A stretch of 64,000 nucleotides of DNA, from assembly GCF_005145045.1 (NCBI RefSeq), contig NZ_CP039691.1:2802001-2866000 (forward strand). The letters are read 5' to 3'. Below, piece after piece: positions 52,556 to 61,926 of the stretch. Source of the DNA: Agrobacterium larrymoorei. Lineage in GTDB: Bacteria; Pseudomonadota; Alphaproteobacteria; Rhizobiales; Rhizobiaceae. Within the stretch, counting starts at the first letter, position 1. Each line of letters starts with the position of its first letter. Made by a program: the position numbers and the translations under genes. The notes under the pieces were generated by a model. It did not search any database. It was given only the letters and a program-made list of their open reading frames with translations, and was not told the DNA's origin.

Positions 52556-53383
52556 ATGCACGAGAGCGAACGCCATCGCATTATCCTAAGCGCCGTACAG
52601 GAAAAGCCTGTGGTGACGGTACAGGATATTGCCGAATTGACGGATGCGTCCGAGGCGACGATCCGGCGCGATATCGCATCTCTGCACGTTCAGGGAAAGC
52701 TGCGCCGCGTGCGTGGCGGAGCCGAAGCGGTGCACCCGCCGCAGCTTGGGAATCTCGCGGCACGCCCGTTCCGCGTGTCGGAATCGGTCAATATCGACAA
52801 GAAACGCGCAATTGCACGCAAGGCGGTGGACCTTTGCGAAGAGGGTGACGCCATCATCATCAATGGCGGCACCACGACGTTCCAGATGGTGCATTACATG
52901 TCTGCGCGGCGCTTGCAGGTAATGACAAATTCGTTTGCGATTGCCGAACATCTGGTGAAGCATTCCAAGTGCAATGTCAGTGTGCCGGGCGGGGCGATCT
53001 ATCGCGACCAGAGCCTGATCCTGTCGCCTTTCGAGAATGACGCGATCCGTAATTTTTATGCGCGGCGCATCTTCATCGGCGCGCAGGGTGTGGGCGCACT
53101 CGGCATCATGGAATCGGACGCGCTGGTGATCCAGAGCGAGCAAAAGCTGATGCGGCAGGCGGAAGAGCTGATCGTGATGATCGACAGCTCCAAGTTCCGC
53201 AAACGCTCAAGCCTCATCCTGACGCCACTGGAAACGGTTTCGACCATCATTACCGATGAGGATATTTCAGACGAGGCGGCGCGCATGGTGGAAGCCGCTG
53301 GCGTGACGCTGGTCATTGCCGGGGCGACAGCTTCGCAGGCGGGAAGACCGCCGACAGAGGAGGATTCCGCTTCGGTTGCTTGA
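52556..53383 (+). CDS. rhaR: DeoR-family rhamnose regulator
   Basis: 275 aa; AGGAGG six bases before the ATG. N-terminal DeoR winged helix (RHRIILSAVQEKPVVTVQDIAELTDASEATIRRDIASLHVQGKLRRVRGGAEAV), then a sugar-sensing domain with the DeoR markers DAIIINGGTTTFQM and IVMIDSSKFRKRSSL. DeoR proteins repress and release on binding a phosphorylated sugar. It heads the rhaRSTPQUK cluster, as in Rhizobium leguminosarum. Confidence 0.92.
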   Translation: MHESERHRIILSAVQEKPVVTVQDIAELTDASEATIRRDIASLHVQGKLRRVRGGAEAVHPPQLGNLAARPFRVSESVNIDKKRAIARKAVDLCEEGDAIIINGGTTTFQMVHYMSARRLQVMTNSFAIAEHLVKHSKCNVSVPGGAIYRDQSLILSPFENDAIRNFYARRIFIGAQGVGALGIMESDALVIQSEQKLMRQAEELIVMIDSSKFRKRSSLILTPLETVSTIITDEDISDEAARMVEAAGVTLVIAGATASQAGRPPTEEDSASVA

Positions 53384-53425
53384 GGAGCACCGGGGGGAAG
53401 AGTTTCAAACGGGAGGAAAAAGGGA

Positions 53426-54436
53426 ATGAAACTTACACGCAGAAAATTGACACAAGCGCTGGCCCTTAGTGTTGCGATCGGCGTAGCAGGCTTCGGCGGC
53501 ATGGCGCAGGCCAAGGACATGAAGATCGCGCTGGTCGTCAAGTCGCTCGGCAACGGCTTCTTCGAGGCGGCCAATAAAGGCGCGCAGGAAGCAGCAAAAG
53601 AACTTGGCGGCGTAGAAATCATCTATACCGGCCCGACCACCACCACCGCCGAAGGCCAGATCGAAGTGATCAATTCGCTGATCGCTCAAGGCGTAGATGC
53701 AATCGCCATCTCCGCCAACGACCCGGATGCGGTCGTGCCTGCCCTGAAGAAGGCCGCGCAGCGCGGCATCAAGGTTATTTCCTGGGATTCGGGTGTAGCG
53801 CCTGAAGGCCGTATTCTTCAGCTCAACCCTTCTTCCAACGCCCTGATCGGCAAGATGTGCCTGCAGCTGGCGGCAGACCATCTGGAAGGCGGCAAGGGTG
53901 ATTTCGCCATTCTGTCTGCCACCACCACCTCCACGAACCAGAATATCTGGATCGATGAGATGAAGAAGCAGCTGAAGGACTTCCCCGGCCTCAACCTCGT
54001 AACCACGGTTTACGGTGACGATCTGGCCGACAAGAGCTACCGCGAAGCGCAGGGCCTGCTCACCTCGCAGCCGAATGTAAAGGTTATCGTTGCCCCGACC
54101 ACAGTCGGCGTTCTGGCCGCCTCTCAGGCGGTGAAGGATGCGGGCAAAATCGGTCAGGTCTTCGTCACGGGTCTCGGGCTTCCTTCGGAAATGGCGGGCG
54201 CGATCAAGTCCGGTGCAACGAAGGAATTCGCCATCTGGAACCCGATCGACCTCGGCTACTCCGCCACCCAGATCGCCTATCATCTCGTGAAGGGCGATGC
54301 CGATGGTAAGCCCGGTTCGGAAATCGAAGCCGGTCGCATGGGCAAGATCAAGGTCGGTGAAAACAGCGAAGCGGCCATGGCTGATCCGTTCGTTTACGAT
54401 GCGAAGAACATCGATCAGTTTTCGAAGATTTTCTGA
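53426..54436 (+). CDS. rhaS: Rhamnose ABC transporter, substrate-binding protein
   Basis: 336 aa with a GGGAGGAAAAA ribosome site. Signal peptide of about 30 residues ending GMAQA. Periplasmic type I sugar-binding fold: IALVVKSLGNGFFEAANKGAQEAAKELG, QGVDAIAISANDPDAVVP, KVISWDSG. It captures L-rhamnose and delivers it to the RhaP-RhaQ permease. Named by position and by the known rhizobial cluster; sequence alone shows only sugar-binding class. Confidence 0.9.
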   Translation: MKLTRRKLTQALALSVAIGVAGFGGMAQAKDMKIALVVKSLGNGFFEAANKGAQEAAKELGGVEIIYTGPTTTTAEGQIEVINSLIAQGVDAIAISANDPDAVVPALKKAAQRGIKVISWDSGVAPEGRILQLNPSSNALIGKMCLQLAADHLEGGKGDFAILSATTTSTNQNIWIDEMKKQLKDFPGLNLVTTVYGDDLADKSYREAQGLLTSQPNVKVIVAPTTVGVLAASQAVKDAGKIGQVFVTGLGLPSEMAGAIKSGATKEFAIWNPIDLGYSATQIAYHLVKGDADGKPGSEIEAGRMGKIKVGENSEAAMADPFVYDAKNIDQFSKIF

Positions 54437-54496
54437 TTGTTGACGAGTGCCTCACTGACCGCGTTGATGAGGCACTCTCACTCACCCCACCCTCGG

Positions 54497-54582
54497 CGTC
54501 ATCCTCGGGCTTGACCCGAGGATCCATTGACGTCGCAGCTGTGGATACGGGGATGGATCCTCGGGTCAGGCCGAGGATGACG
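54497..54582. repeat. Extragenic palindromic element
   Basis: 86 bp, the same two-hairpin design as 50148-50233: CGTCATCCTCGGGCTTGACC at the left and GGGTCAGGCCGAGGATGACG at the right. It sits in the 197-bp gap between rhaS and rhaT and may make rhaS mRNA more stable than the rest. Confidence 0.8.
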
Positions 54583-54633
54583 TCGAGTGTGTGGGCTTCA
54601 CCTACTCCAAAGTGAGCCTCTGGATTTCTGAAA

Positions 54634-56184
54634 ATGACGATGGCTGTAGAACAAATGACCGATGCGACAGCGCCTTACGCACAGGCAATGGGAAGTTCAG
54701 CTCCCATTCTGGAAATGCGCGGCATCAGCCAGATTTTCCCCGGCGTCAAAGCGCTGGATGGCGTCGACATCCGGCTCTATCCTGGCAAGGTCACGGCGCT
54801 CATCGGCGAAAACGGTGCGGGGAAATCCACGCTGGTCAAAATCCTGACCGGCATTTACCGGCCCAATGAGGGCGAAATCCTGCTGGATGGGCAGCCGGTG
54901 AATTTTCACAGCGCGCAGGATGCCATCGATGCGGGCGTGACGGCGATCCATCAGGAAACGGTGCTGTTCGATGAGTTGTCGGTGGGCGAAAACATATTCC
55001 TCGGCCATGCGCCGAAGGGTAAATTCGGGCTGATCGACTGGAAGACGATCAACGAGAAATCGCGGGCGCTGCTGGAACGGCTGGAAAGCAAGATCGACCC
55101 GACGATACGGCTGAAGGATTTGTCGATTGCGCAGCGGCATCTGGTGGCGATTGCGCGCGCGCTATCGGTGGAAGCGCGCATCGTCATCATGGACGAGCCG
55201 ACGGCGGCGCTGTCGCGCAAGGAAATCGATGACCTGTTCCGCATTGTCGAGAACCTGAAACGGCAGGGCAAGGCGATCCTTTTCATCAGCCACAAATTCG
55301 ATGAGGTCTACGAAATCGCCGAGAATTATGCCGTCTTCCGCGATGGGCGGATGGTGGGTGCGGGCGAGCTTGCCGCCACGCCGCAGAACGAGATCGTGCG
55401 GTTGATGGTGGGTCGCGATGTGAAGGATGCTTTTCCCAAGCAGAGCGTGAACATTGGCGGCACGGTGCTGTCGATCCGAGATTACAGCCATGAGACGGAG
55501 TTTCGTGGCATTTCGCTCGATCTGCGCAAGGGGGAAATTCTGGGGCTCTACGGGCTGATCGGCGCGGGGCGCTCGGAGCTTTGCCAGTCGCTGTTCGGCA
55601 TCACTCGGCCAGCCTCCGGCACGCTGGCGCTGGACGGGCAGACGATTTCCATCCGCTCGCCGGAAGATGCGATCCGGGCGGGCATCGTCTATGTGCCGGA
55701 AGAGCGCGGGCGTCATGGGCTGGCGCTGGAGATGCCGATTTACCAGAACATGTCGCTGCCTTCGCTGGCCCGAACATCGCGAAAAGGCTTTCTGAAGGCT
55801 GCGGAAGAGTTTGCACTGGCGCGCAAATATGCCTCGCGGCTCGATCTTCGCGCCGCCGCCTTGTCCGTGCCGGTGGGCACGCTGTCTGGTGGCAACCAGC
55901 AGAAGGTGGTGATCGGCAAGTGGCTGGCGACGCAGCCGAAGGTGATCATTCTGGACGAGCCGACCAAGGGCATCGATATTGGCTCCAAGGCTGCCGTCCA
56001 TGGTTTCATCAGCGAGTTGGCGGCGGAGGGGCTGTCGATCATCATGATTTCATCAGAACTGCCGGAAATTCTCGGCATGTCCGACCGCGCCATCGTGATG
56101 CGCGAAGGGCTGATGGCGGGCACGTTCGAGCGGGCGGAATTTTCACCGGAAAAGCTGGTGCGCGCCGCCACAGGAAACGCGTGA
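54634..56184 (+). CDS. rhaT: Rhamnose ABC transporter, double ATPase
   Basis: 516 aa with two ABC domains, as in sugar importers of the RbsA/XylG class. Domain 1: GENGAGKST Walker A, LSIAQRHLVAIARAL, VIMDEPTAALS. Domain 2: a degenerate P-loop (GLIGAGRSELCQ), LSGGNQQKVVIGKWLA and VIILDEPTKGIDIGSKAAVH. Start uncertain: ATG codons at 54634, 54640 and 54655 all lack a strong ribosome site. Energises uptake through RhaP and RhaQ. Confidence 0.9.
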   Translation: MTMAVEQMTDATAPYAQAMGSSAPILEMRGISQIFPGVKALDGVDIRLYPGKVTALIGENGAGKSTLVKILTGIYRPNEGEILLDGQPVNFHSAQDAIDAGVTAIHQETVLFDELSVGENIFLGHAPKGKFGLIDWKTINEKSRALLERLESKIDPTIRLKDLSIAQRHLVAIARALSVEARIVIMDEPTAALSRKEIDDLFRIVENLKRQGKAILFISHKFDEVYEIAENYAVFRDGRMVGAGELAATPQNEIVRLMVGRDVKDAFPKQSVNIGGTVLSIRDYSHETEFRGISLDLRKGEILGLYGLIGAGRSELCQSLFGITRPASGTLALDGQTISIRSPEDAIRAGIVYVPEERGRHGLALEMPIYQNMSLPSLARTSRKGFLKAAEEFALARKYASRLDLRAAALSVPVGTLSGGNQQKVVIGKWLATQPKVIILDEPTKGIDIGSKAAVHGFISELAAEGLSIIMISSELPEILGMSDRAIVMREGLMAGTFERAEFSPEKLVRAATGNA

Positions 56185-56212
56185 TTTGGCAATGCGTGGG
56201 GGGGCCTAAGCC

Positions 56213-57214
56213 ATGAAAACACTTTTGAAAAACCGCGAATGGCTGCTGGCAGGCATCATCGTTTTGCTGATCATCGGCTTTTCGCTGCGTTCTCCGGGCT
56301 TCGAGCGCCCGGCAAATCTCGTCAATATTTTCAACGATACGTCGATCCTGATCATTCTGGCACTGGGCCAGATGACGGTGATCCTGACGAAATCCATCGA
56401 TCTTTCCGTTGCCGCCAATCTCGCCTTTACCGGCATGGCGGTGGCGATGACGAATGCGGCCTTTCCCGGTATTCCCCTGCCCTTTCTGATCGTCATGGCC
56501 GTCGCCATCGGCGCGTTTCTAGGGTCCATCAACGGTATTCTCGTCTGGTGGCTAGGCCTGCCCTCCATCGTGGTGACGTTGGGAACGCTAACGATCTATC
56601 GCGGCATGGCCTTCGTTCTCTCTGGCGGGGCATGGGTGAATGCACACCAAATGTCGCCGACCTTTCTCAACGTGCCGCGAACGCCGATCCTTGGAATGCC
56701 GGTGCTTTCATGGGTGGCGATCCTCATCATTGCGGGTGCCTGGCTGGTTTTGAGCCGCACATCCTTCGGGCGCTCGGCCTATGCGTCTGGCGGCAATCCG
56801 AGTGCGGCGGTCTATGCGGGTATCGATGTGGGGCGCACGCGGTTTCTGGCCTTCGTGCTGTCTGGCGCGCTGGCCGGGCTCGCGAGCTATCTCTGGGTCT
56901 CGCGCTATGCGGTGGCTTATGTGGATATCGCAGCCGGGTTCGAGCTGGATAGTGTCGCGGCGAATGTGATCGGCGGCATTTCGATTGCGGGTGGCATCGG
57001 CTCGGTTCTGGGTGCGGTGCTGGGCGCGCTGTTGCTCGGCGTCATCAAGAATGCGCTGCCGGTTATCGGCATTTCACCCTTTGCGCAGATGGCGATTTCC
57101 GGCGTCGTCATTGTGCTGGCCGTGGTGTTCAATGCGCGGGCCGAAGCCAAGAAGGGCCGCATCATTCTGCGGGATAGAGCGGCCACCGAAGAGACGAAGG
57201 AGGCCGCGGCATGA
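56213..57214 (+). CDS. rhaP: Rhamnose ABC transporter permease
   Basis: 333 aa, eight to ten membrane spans. RbsC-type permease marks: MTVILTKSIDLSVAANLAFTG and SRTSFGRSAYASGGNPSAAVYAGI, plus ANVIGGISIAGGIGSVLGAVLGALLLGV. Overlaps the next gene by four bases (ATGA), so the two permease subunits are translationally coupled. Confidence 0.93.
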   Translation: MKTLLKNREWLLAGIIVLLIIGFSLRSPGFERPANLVNIFNDTSILIILALGQMTVILTKSIDLSVAANLAFTGMAVAMTNAAFPGIPLPFLIVMAVAIGAFLGSINGILVWWLGLPSIVVTLGTLTIYRGMAFVLSGGAWVNAHQMSPTFLNVPRTPILGMPVLSWVAILIIAGAWLVLSRTSFGRSAYASGGNPSAAVYAGIDVGRTRFLAFVLSGALAGLASYLWVSRYAVAYVDIAAGFELDSVAANVIGGISIAGGIGSVLGAVLGALLLGVIKNALPVIGISPFAQMAISGVVIVLAVVFNARAEAKKGRIILRDRAATEETKEAAA

Positions 57215-58221
57215 GCATGGTACACCCTGAAACGCAAGCGACAGCCCGCATCATTCCCGACAAGCTCGGCACGCCTTTCCGCCGTGTGATGGCAAGCTGG
57301 GAAGTGCTTTTGCTGGGCGTCGCGATCCTGATCTTCATCATCAATTCCTTCGCCTCGCCTTACTTCCTCAACGCCTTCAATCTTTCCGACGCGACCTTCA
57401 ACTTTACCGAAAAGGCGTTGATTGCCTTTGCCATGGCGCTGCTGATCATCGCCGGAGAAATCGATCTTTCGGTGGCGGCCATTATCGCGCTTGCCTCCAC
57501 CGCCATGGGCTATGCGGTGCAGATGGGTGTGGGAACGCCGGGACTGGTCGCTATCGGCATCGGTGTCGGGCTTGCCTGCGGTGCGTTCAACGGCTTTCTC
57601 GTGGCCGGGCTGAAGCTGCCCTCCATCGTCGTCACCATCGGCACGATGAGCCTGTTTCGCGGCATTTCCTATATGGTTCTGGGCGATCAGGCCTTCGGGA
57701 AATATCCGGCGGATTTCGCTTACTTCGGACAGGGTTACGTGTTCTGGGTGATCTCCTTCGAATTCGTCCTCTTCGTCGTCATGGCGGTGATCTTCGCCAT
57801 CCTGCTGCATGCAACGAATTTCGGGCGGCAGGTCTATGTCATCGGCAACAATCCTTTTGCCGCCCGCTTTTCCGGCATTCCGGTGGAGCGCGTGAAGTTC
57901 ATTCTGTTTTTGCTGACGGGTCTGATAAGCGGCATTGCCGCCGTTTGCCTCACCTCGCGGCTCGGCTCCACGCGACCTTCCATCGCGCAAGGTTGGGAAC
58001 TGGAGGTCGTGACGATGGTGGTGCTGGGCGGCGTATCTATCCTTGGCGGTTCCGGCACCATAGGCGGCGTGGTGATTGCGGCCTTCGTGATGGGGCTTGT
58101 GACCTTCGGGCTGGGGCTTCTCAACGTGCCGGGCATCGTCATGTCGATCTTCGTCGGCCTGCTTCTGATCATCACCATCGCCATTCCAATCGTCGTTCGC
58201 CGCCTGCGGGCCATGAGGTAA
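57211..58221 (+). CDS. rhaQ: Rhamnose ABC transporter permease, second subunit
   Basis: 336 aa, same family as RhaP but clearly diverged ([65 protein letters not shown]). Forms a heterodimeric channel with RhaP. The start overlaps rhaP; rhaU begins two bases after its stop codon. Confidence 0.93.
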   Translation: MSMVHPETQATARIIPDKLGTPFRRVMASWEVLLLGVAILIFIINSFASPYFLNAFNLSDATFNFTEKALIAFAMALLIIAGEIDLSVAAIIALASTAMGYAVQMGVGTPGLVAIGIGVGLACGAFNGFLVAGLKLPSIVVTIGTMSLFRGISYMVLGDQAFGKYPADFAYFGQGYVFWVISFEFVLFVVMAVIFAILLHATNFGRQVYVIGNNPFAARFSGIPVERVKFILFLLTGLISGIAAVCLTSRLGSTRPSIAQGWELEVVTMVVLGGVSILGGSGTIGGVVIAAFVMGLVTFGLGLLNVPGIVMSIFVGLLLIITIAIPIVVRRLRAMR

Positions 58222-58223
58222 AC

Positions 58224-58547
58224 ATGCCGGAACTTGAGAAACATGCCTTCAAGATGAAGCTCTTTGCGGGCAGGCAGGCCGAGTACAAAAAGCGTCATGA
58301 CGAGATCTGGCCGGAGCTGGTGGCGCTGCTGCATGAGGCTGGGGTGAGCGATTATTCCATCCATCTCGACCCCGAAACCAATATCCTCTTCGGCGTGCTG
58401 ACACGCCCCAAGAACCACGGCATGGCGGCGCTGCCCGAGCATCCGGTGATGAAACGCTGGTGGGCGCACATGGCCGACATCATGGAAAGCAACCCGGACA
58501 ATTCCCCGGTCGCGACCGATCTCGTCACGCTGTTTCATCTGCCATGA
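58224..58547 (+). CDS. rhaU: L-rhamnose mutarotase
   Basis: 107 aa from ATG 58224, three bases after the rhaQ stop codon begins. Ferredoxin-like fold with the family pattern [24 protein letters not shown] (catalytic Tyr and His), [17 protein letters not shown] and [17 protein letters not shown]. It interconverts the anomers of L-rhamnose so that the isomerase receives the right form. A longer frame starting at 57945 is only an overlap with rhaQ. Confidence 0.94.
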   Translation: MPELEKHAFKMKLFAGRQAEYKKRHDEIWPELVALLHEAGVSDYSIHLDPETNILFGVLTRPKNHGMAALPEHPVMKRWWAHMADIMESNPDNSPVATDLVTLFHLP

Positions 58548-59935
58548 GCGAAGCCATCCGCAACGTCGCCGTCATCGATATCGGCAAGACGCACGCCAAG
58601 CTGATCGTGGTGGATGGCGCAAGCGGCGAGGAGCTTGCATCCCTCAGAACCGCCAACCGGGTTCTGAGCGGCCCGCCCTACCCGCATTACGATATAGACG
58701 CTCTGTGGAATTTCATTCTGGAAGGGCTGACTGCTTTCTCGCAAGCGCCCGGCTATCAGGCGATTTCGATCACGACCCATGGTGCGAGTGCCGCGCTGAT
58801 CGATGCTGCGGGCGCGTTGGCGCTGCCGGTTCTGGATTACGAGCATGCCTACCCGCTGGATATCCAGAAGAATTATGCCGAATTGCGGCCAGCCTTTCGC
58901 GAAACCTATTCACCGGGTCTGCCCATCGGGCTCAATCTTGGCGCACAGCTGCATTATCAGAAGAGCGCTTTTCACGATGCCTTTGCGCATGTCTCGGCCA
59001 TTCTCACCTATCCGCAATATTGGGCCTATCGGCTGACCGGCATCAAAGCCAGTGAGGCTACGTCGCTCGGGTGCCATACGGACCTTTGGCGGCCGGATGC
59101 GGGCGTGTTTTCGAGCCTGCCGAAACGGCTGGGCATCGACGGACTGTTCCCGCAGGTGCGGTCGGCTTTCGATAGGCTCGGGCCGGTCTTGCCGGAGATT
59201 GCAGGGCAGATCGGAATTGGCAGCGACATGCCGGTCTATTGCGGCCTGCATGATTCCAATGCATCGCTGCTGCCGCATCTGATGGTACGGGAAGGTTCCT
59301 TCGCCGTCGTTTCCACCGGAACATGGGTCGTCTGTTTCGGCGTCGGCGCTTCGCTGGAAAAGCTGGACCCGGCACGCGATACGCTGGTCAATGTCGATGC
59401 TTTCGGCAAGCCTGTACCTTCGGCCCGCTTCATGGGTGGGCGCGAGTTCGAAATATTGACCTCTGGCATTGGTCCGGTCTCGCCGGATGCGCTCGAGCGG
59501 GCGTGTGAGCGTGTCGTGATGGAAGGGATCATCTATCTTCCGAGCGCAGTCGATGGTTCGGGGCCGTTTCCGGGGAAAGCCGGGTACTGGCTACGTGAGC
59601 CAAGAGACGATGCGGAGCGGTATGTCGCGGCTTGCCTCTATGCGGCGATGATGACGGGCACATGCCTCGATCTGGTGGGGAATTCCGGACCTGCCATCAT
59701 CGAAGGGCCTTTTGCTGGGAACCTTGTTTATGCGGGCGCACTGGCCGCCGTGACGGGTGCGGAAGTTCTGGTCGCGGATGGAAAAAGCCCTTCCGGCACG
59801 GCGCTGGGCGCAGCGCTTCTCGCCACCCGCCATGCCCCACGTCAGTCTTACCATCCGGTAAAGCCGCTTGCGGGATTATCGGACTATCACGTAAAATGGC
59901 GCGGCATGGTGGACGCCGTTCAGATGAAGGCCTGA
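58544..59935 (+). CDS. rhaK: L-rhamnulokinase-type FGGY sugar kinase
   Basis: 463 aa from ATG 58544, overlapping the rhaU stop codon by four bases. FGGY fold: N-terminal phosphate loop [16 protein letters not shown], a middle [15 protein letters not shown] (catalytic Asp) and C-terminal [21 protein letters not shown] [16 protein letters not shown]. It phosphorylates the sugar after uptake; in R. leguminosarum the kinase is also needed for transport through the RhaSTPQ importer. Its last 16 bp overlap the convergent gene. Confidence 0.9.
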   Translation: MSEAIRNVAVIDIGKTHAKLIVVDGASGEELASLRTANRVLSGPPYPHYDIDALWNFILEGLTAFSQAPGYQAISITTHGASAALIDAAGALALPVLDYEHAYPLDIQKNYAELRPAFRETYSPGLPIGLNLGAQLHYQKSAFHDAFAHVSAILTYPQYWAYRLTGIKASEATSLGCHTDLWRPDAGVFSSLPKRLGIDGLFPQVRSAFDRLGPVLPEIAGQIGIGSDMPVYCGLHDSNASLLPHLMVREGSFAVVSTGTWVVCFGVGASLEKLDPARDTLVNVDAFGKPVPSARFMGGREFEILTSGIGPVSPDALERACERVVMEGIIYLPSAVDGSGPFPGKAGYWLREPRDDAERYVAACLYAAMMTGTCLDLVGNSGPAIIEGPFAGNLVYAGALAAVTGAEVLVADGKSPSGTALGAALLATRHAPRQSYHPVKPLAGLSDYHVKWRGMVDAVQMKA

Positions 59936-60321
59936 GTGAGGAAGAAACCAGCAATGGCGGCACCGCCGGTCAGCACCGTGCCCCAGATGATATCCACGAC
60001 GCAAAGACGCCAGGTCCAGCCCTTTAGGGTCGAGAGGTTGGTCATGTCGTAGGTGCCATAGGCGAGGAAGCCGAAGATGGCGCCGGAAAGGAGTGCTTCA
60101 CCAGCATTTCCATCCCGCAGCGCGGGCGCAACGGCGAAATAGACGATACCGGCAATGTAGAAGAGGTAGAAGATACCTGCTGCAACGAAATTCGGCTTTG
60201 CCAGCATGAGACCGCCGATCTCCCGCTTGTAGAAGTTGACCGCGAGTTTCGACAGCCAGATGAAGTCTATGCCGAAGAAGACGATGGCTGTGGTGATGTA
60301 GGCGATGAGGAGTTGCATCAT
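59920..60321 (-). CDS. DUF2177 family membrane protein
   Basis: 133 aa from ATG 60321 (AAGGAAA upstream). Four membrane spans (MQLLIAYITTAIVFFGIDFIWL, FVAAGIFYLFYIAGIVYFAV, EALLSGAIFGFLAYGTYDMTNL, VVDIIWGTVLTGGAAIAGFFL). The pattern GxxFGFLAYxTYDLTNxxTLKxW is the DUF2177 signature. Function unknown. Members of this family occur beside RpoE-ChrR type loci, as here. Its 3' end overlaps rhaK convergently. Confidence 0.88.
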   Translation of the reverse strand: MMQLLIAYITTAIVFFGIDFIWLSKLAVNFYKREIGGLMLAKPNFVAAGIFYLFYIAGIVYFAVAPALRDGNAGEALLSGAIFGFLAYGTYDMTNLSTLKGWTWRLCVVDIIWGTVLTGGAAIAGFFLTQAFI

Positions 60322-60344
60322 ATGTGTTTCCTTCTTCACCGCCT

Positions 60345-60457
60345 TCATTCCCGTGCCTGTCACGGGAATCCAGCTGGCTCGCGTCTGCGAGGCGAGATTA
60401 GTCTTTTCAGCCCAATGACTTGGGCTGGCTGGATTCCTGTCACGAGGACAGGAATGA
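60345..60457. repeat. Extragenic palindromic element, second sequence family
   Basis: TCATTCCCGTGCCTGTCACGGGAATCC and GGATTCCTGTCACGAGGACAGGAATGA form the two outward hairpins, with GCCCAATGACTTGGGC between. Same architecture as the 50148 type but a different core sequence. Lies between chrR and the DUF2177 gene. Confidence 0.7.
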
Positions 60458-60484
60458 GGGAGCGTAGAGAACGCCTATCACCCC

Positions 60485-61144
60485 TCAAATCCCCAAAACC
60501 GGCTGGACCAGCCGCACGATCCAGCTTTTGAACTTGAGCGGTGCGTCCGTGACCGCGAGACAGATGCAGTCTTCCCCCTCGCCTGCGATCGGCTGGTGGG
60601 TCAGGTCTTCATCCGCCTCTTCGAAATCGCCGCGGTGGAAAACGTCGTCGCCATCGCGGAAGCAGCCGGAAAGGACAACAGTGAGTTCGCGACCGCCATG
60701 GGTGTGTTCCGGCACCGGCTTGCCCGCAGGGATGCGGAGCAGGCGAACCTGCGCTTCACCATCGCGCGTCGGGATGGGGAAATGGTAGGCACCGGGGCCG
60801 AGTGGTTTCCATTTCAACTTGTCCACATCACCGCCCGCATAGGAGCGGAGGGGTTCGGGCAGGACGGACATTCTCACGTCGGAAGACGAAGCCGTGGCTG
60901 GTTTTGGCGATGGTGTTTCGCGAAGACGGGCCTTCATCGATTGCCACTGGTCGTCGGAAACCTCTTCTGCTGGGCCAATCTCGCTTAGAAGCGCGCCACC
61001 TGCCATTTCCATGGCGGCGAGACGCTTGCGGCAAGCGGGGCAGAGCGCCAGATGCGTGGCGACGGCCAAGCTCCAGCTTTCGGCCAGGCTGCCGGATGCG
61101 TAATCCAGCAGCAATTCGTCGCTCATGTGGTGCTGAATATTCAT
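60485..61144 (-). CDS. chrR: ChrR-type zinc anti-sigma factor
   Basis: 219 aa. N-terminal anti-sigma domain (about 1-85) with the zinc set His…HLALCPACR. C-terminal cupin domain (about 105-195) with PEHTHGGRELTVVLSGCF, which can bind a second metal. In Rhodobacter, ChrR holds RpoE inactive until singlet oxygen triggers release. The start codon overlaps the rpoE stop codon (61141-61144), so production is coupled to its sigma factor. Confidence 0.93.
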   Translation of the reverse strand: MNIQHHMSDELLLDYASGSLAESWSLAVATHLALCPACRKRLAAMEMAGGALLSEIGPAEEVSDDQWQSMKARLRETPSPKPATASSSDVRMSVLPEPLRSYAGGDVDKLKWKPLGPGAYHFPIPTRDGEAQVRLLRIPAGKPVPEHTHGGRELTVVLSGCFRDGDDVFHRGDFEEADEDLTHQPIAGEGEDCICLAVTDAPLKFKSWIVRLVQPVLGI

Positions 61145-61710
61145 GTGCGTGACTCCAGCGCCGTGCGGAGTTTCGCGAATGCCAGCCGGATGCGCGATTT
61201 GACCGTGCCAATAGGAAGGCCAAGCTGCTGCGCAATGACGCTATGGGATTTCTCTTCGAAGAAGGAGCGCTTCAGCAGGTCCCGCTGCTCGGGCGGCAGT
61301 TCCGCCAGTGCGCGGTGCAGGCGCTCGGCATCCTGAACCTCTTCCATCTGCGCATCCGCAGGCGGCGCGTCATCGGCCACGAAGGCCGGGTCGTTCATGT
61401 CGAATTCCGGGCGCTTGTCGCGACGATGCGCATCAATTCTCAAGTTTCGGGCTATTCTGAAAATCCAGGCGGAGACATTGCCCCGCGCCGGATCGAAGAG
61501 GGCGGCCTTGTTCCAGACCGTCATCATGGTTTCCTGCATCAGTTCCTCGGCGGCCTGTGCATCGCGCACCTGCCGTAACATGTAGACCCGCACGCGTGGC
61601 CCGAAATATCGAAAGACTGTTTCGAATGCTTCGACACTTCGATCCGAAGCAATCGCTCTCAGCAGGCCGGGGAGTTCGACCTCGATATTGTTCTGGACCG
61701 TTTCACCCAT
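61141..61710 (-). CDS. rpoE: RpoE-type ECF sigma factor (ChrR-linked)
   Basis: 189 aa from ATG 61710; the longer frame to 61899 would cover its own promoter. Region 2: ELMQETMMTVWNKAALFDPARGNVSAWIFRIARNLRIDAHRR. Region 4: LPPEQRDLLKRSFFEEKSHSVIAQQLGLPIGTVKSRIRLAFAKLR. Partner of ChrR; in relatives this sigma factor runs the response to singlet oxygen. The divergent genes match known members of that regulon. Confidence 0.93.
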   Translation of the reverse strand: MGETVQNNIEVELPGLLRAIASDRSVEAFETVFRYFGPRVRVYMLRQVRDAQAAEELMQETMMTVWNKAALFDPARGNVSAWIFRIARNLRIDAHRRDKRPEFDMNDPAFVADDAPPADAQMEEVQDAERLHRALAELPPEQRDLLKRSFFEEKSHSVIAQQLGLPIGTVKSRIRLAFAKLRTALESRT

Positions 61711-61823
61711 GCGGATCGGCTTTATCCTGCTTCCATGCTTTTTCCGGGCAACGGGCTCTTGCCCGTTACTGCTAATATAGTGGCACGACGCCGTAGCTAT
61801 GGAAACGTTTATTGTCATGACCA

Positions 61824-61853
61824 CGATTACGGGTCGATAATTCCGGTGGATCA
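61824..61853 (-). promoter_or_regulatory. Candidate RpoE-dependent promoter of rpoE-chrR
   Basis: On the minus strand TGATCC (61853-61848), 18-bp spacer, TAATCG (61829-61824), close to the known RpoE promoter form TGATCC-N18-TAAGA. It lies 114 bp before the rpoE start, consistent with autoregulation. No equally good site was seen for the divergent gene. Confidence 0.6.
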
Positions 61854-61926
61854 CCAAAAGTACGGTAGATGACAAAATTTTCGCCTGCCGGAAATCCATC
61901 CCGCTGCATGCTGCGTAAAACCCGAC